Shown here piece after piece: positions 5,922 to 7,184 of a DNA stretch of 7,184 bases (the stretch's first letter is position 1; every line of letters begins with the position of its first letter). The notes under the pieces were generated by a model. The model was not told the DNA's origin, made no database searches, and was given only the letters and a program-made list of their open reading frames with translations. The DNA comes from JBBKWX01 sp037969175 (GTDB lineage Bacteria; Bacteroidota; Bacteroidia; AKYH767-A; JBBKVM01), in the NCBI GenBank assembly GCA_037969175.1, contig JBBKWX010000081.1, positions 1-7,184 of the forward strand. Direction: 5' to 3'. Made by a program: the position numbers and the translations under genes.

Positions 5922-7184
5922 TTAAGCTCTTCTGCCTAAGAGTCTAAATCCTTTGATCAATATCGTGATGTCGCTGTTTAGTTTATAATCTTTTGCATAC
6001 AATGCATTCATCCGTAATGCACTTCTGCTGTCGGGCTTACTGTGACCCACCGCATCAAAGGGATTCAAGATCCCCGGCTTTACCTTTGAGATCTTTTCTT
6101 CTTTATCAGGATAAAACCCAACCCAGGAATATTTCCCTGTTAATACCTTGTAAATATTGGATAAAAATCCTCCCGGATGTCTTTGCATCCAGATCAATAG
6201 TGGACTAATCATCAACAGAATTAAACCCACACCAAGATCCAGCAAACGCTTGTTGCGTCTGTTCTCCGGACGGGTTATCGCATTGATGTCTACGACATAC
6301 AGATCTCCCGGATTATCAACCGAGCTGCTGCCTATAATGAACAAACTCTCGGGTGGTGCTATCTTGAATTCAATATTGGTGTCACCCAGCAAACTCATTT
6401 TTTCTATGATCAGGTTGGATGGAATATCGGCACCACAAAAGATCACCTCATCGGCCCTGTACATTCTTACGATCTCATCCAATTGATCCCAGTTTCCCAA
6501 ATGGTAGTCGGTAAAGGCATCTCCGTCTATGCTTTTGGATTCGGGCGGACTCACATAGCCTATAAATCTGGCTGTAGTATCTGCCAGTTTCAGCAAGGAT
6601 AATACCCGTTGACTTTCTTCCGCTTTTCCCACGATCACCAGGTTTTGCTTGCCTTGTCCGCTTAATGGAAATACGTTTGGTTTGATAGTGTGTAAGAGCA
6701 TCCGCAAACCAACCATGCTCACCGCAGCCCAGGCGGCTCCCAGCAAAATGAGTGCTCTTGAGAATCTTAATTCCTCCGGTAATAATGCATATACCACCAG
6801 GATGAAAACGGTTCCGGTCAAGAGTCCGCGTACCAGTTTGGAAATGTTCCAGGGCTTATCATATCCTCCCGAAAAGAAAACAGAACCCAGCCATAAGACA
6901 ATGTAGGAGGGAACCGCAATCCGCATGAATTCCGGAGGATAGATCAATCCTACAATATGTTTGATATTATGCTCCCAGTAATTCTTCAAAAGATACATGC
7001 CACCAAGGAGAATTACGGCATCCAATGCAGGCAAAGCGATGCTCTTTATAAACCGGCTTGTTATTGCTATTCCGGCTCTAAACCAGATCGCCAGATTGAT
7101 CAGCATCCCGAATAAAGCAGCATGTCGGGAAGAGAAATGCTTGCGGGCAAAGATCACCATGGCTCTGTAGAAAACGAAGACATA
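5922..7184 (-). CDS. Membrane envelope-polysaccharide protein, C-terminal part: Rossmann domain plus degenerate sugar-phosphate transferase domain
   Basis: The frame stays open to the window edge, eight codons (YVFVFYRA) beyond the first ATG at 7160, so the true start probably lies outside. Numbering from that ATG, the stretch around 1-35 (ARKHFSSRHAALF...) resembles the C-terminal tail of family 2 glycosyltransferases of Bacteroidota. Hydrophobic helices follow at about 42-58, 82-98, 110-127 and 135-155. A Rossmann/CoA-binding-like domain (172-295) begins NLVIVGKAEES. KRLLDLGVGLILLMISPLL (304-322) is the membrane hairpin typical of WbaP/WcaJ-type phosphoglycosyl transferases. YSWVGFYP (344-351) and KPGILNPFDAVG (361-372) match the family's late motifs (SLVGPRP, KPGITG). 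The catalytic stretch between hairpin and late motifs, including the Asp-Glu pair, is missing, so that activity is unlikely. A fused glycosyltransferase plus pseudo-transferase acting in surface polysaccharide assembly is inferred. There is no stop or frameshift within the visible part. Confidence 0.8.
   Translation of the reverse strand, partial: YVFVFYRAMVIFARKHFSSRHAALFGMLINLAIWFRAGIAITSRFIKSIALPALDAVILLGGMYLLKNYWEHNIKHIVGLIYPPEFMRIAVPSYIVLWLGSVFFSGGYDKPWNISKLVRGLLTGTVFILVVYALLPEELRFSRALILLGAAWAAVSMVGLRMLLHTIKPNVFPLSGQGKQNLVIVGKAEESQRVLSLLKLADTTARFIGYVSPPESKSIDGDAFTDYHLGNWDQLDEIVRMYRADEVIFCGADIPSNLIIEKMSLLGDTNIEFKIAPPESLFIIGSSSVDNPGDLYVVDINAITRPENRRNKRLLDLGVGLILLMISPLLIWMQRHPGGFLSNIYKVLTGKYSWVGFYPDKEEKISKVKPGILNPFDAVGHSKPDSRSALRMNALYAKDYKLNSDITILIKGFRLLGRRA

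Noticed and set aside
1..7184. A new multi-gene defence or mobile system
   Set aside because: Every gene belongs to a recognisable housekeeping or envelope family; no integrase, transposase, nuclease-helicase pair, toxin-antitoxin pair or tRNA attachment site is visible.

Overview
The window looks like chromosomal DNA of a member of the Bacteroidota. This is inferred from three things. The GC content is low to moderate and the A/T-rich starts have few strong Shine-Dalgarno sites. There is a secreted TPR plus PD40-propeller protein of the PorE type. The best promoter candidate fits the TTTG / TAnnTTTG pattern of that phylum. The genus cannot be fixed from the sequence.

All seven genes lie on the minus strand, so transcription runs from high to low coordinates. 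At the upstream edge (5922-7184) is the C-terminal part of a large membrane envelope-polysaccharide protein. It has transmembrane helices, a Rossmann-type domain, and a remnant of a phosphoglycosyl transferase domain whose catalytic core is absent. A 73-base gap with a promoter-like sequence follows. Next is a compact run of six genes with gaps of 1-21 bases, probably one operon: a 2-oxo acid dehydrogenase E2 acyltransferase (4508-5848), a secreted TPR/PD40 protein (2858-4486), a DEDDh 3'-5' exonuclease (2015-2851), the tRNA t6A enzyme threonylcarbamoyladenylate synthase (1027-2010), a beta-carbonic anhydrase (469-1011), and a fumarylacetoacetate hydrolase-family protein cut off by the window start (1-467).

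The genes do not form an obvious pathway. They cover central metabolism, envelope, nucleic-acid processing, tRNA modification, CO2/bicarbonate chemistry and small-acid catabolism, so this looks like a housekeeping transcription unit. I see no defence system, CRISPR array, prophage, insertion sequence or RNA gene.

The most interesting signal is inside the E2 gene. Three copies of a GC-rich REP-like palindrome (arms GGGCGTCC / GGACGCCC) lie in frame, all in the same reading frame, exactly in the two flexible linkers joining the lipoyl, subunit-binding and catalytic domains. One copy is a perfect 24-base palindrome, and two copies are part of a tandem 51-base (17-codon) repeat. This looks like a dispersed palindromic element that has become protein-coding linker sequence. 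Secondary points of interest are the degenerate phosphoglycosyl transferase domain, a sliding-clamp-binding-like peptide at the N-terminus of the exonuclease, and a PorE-like protein without its usual OmpA domain.
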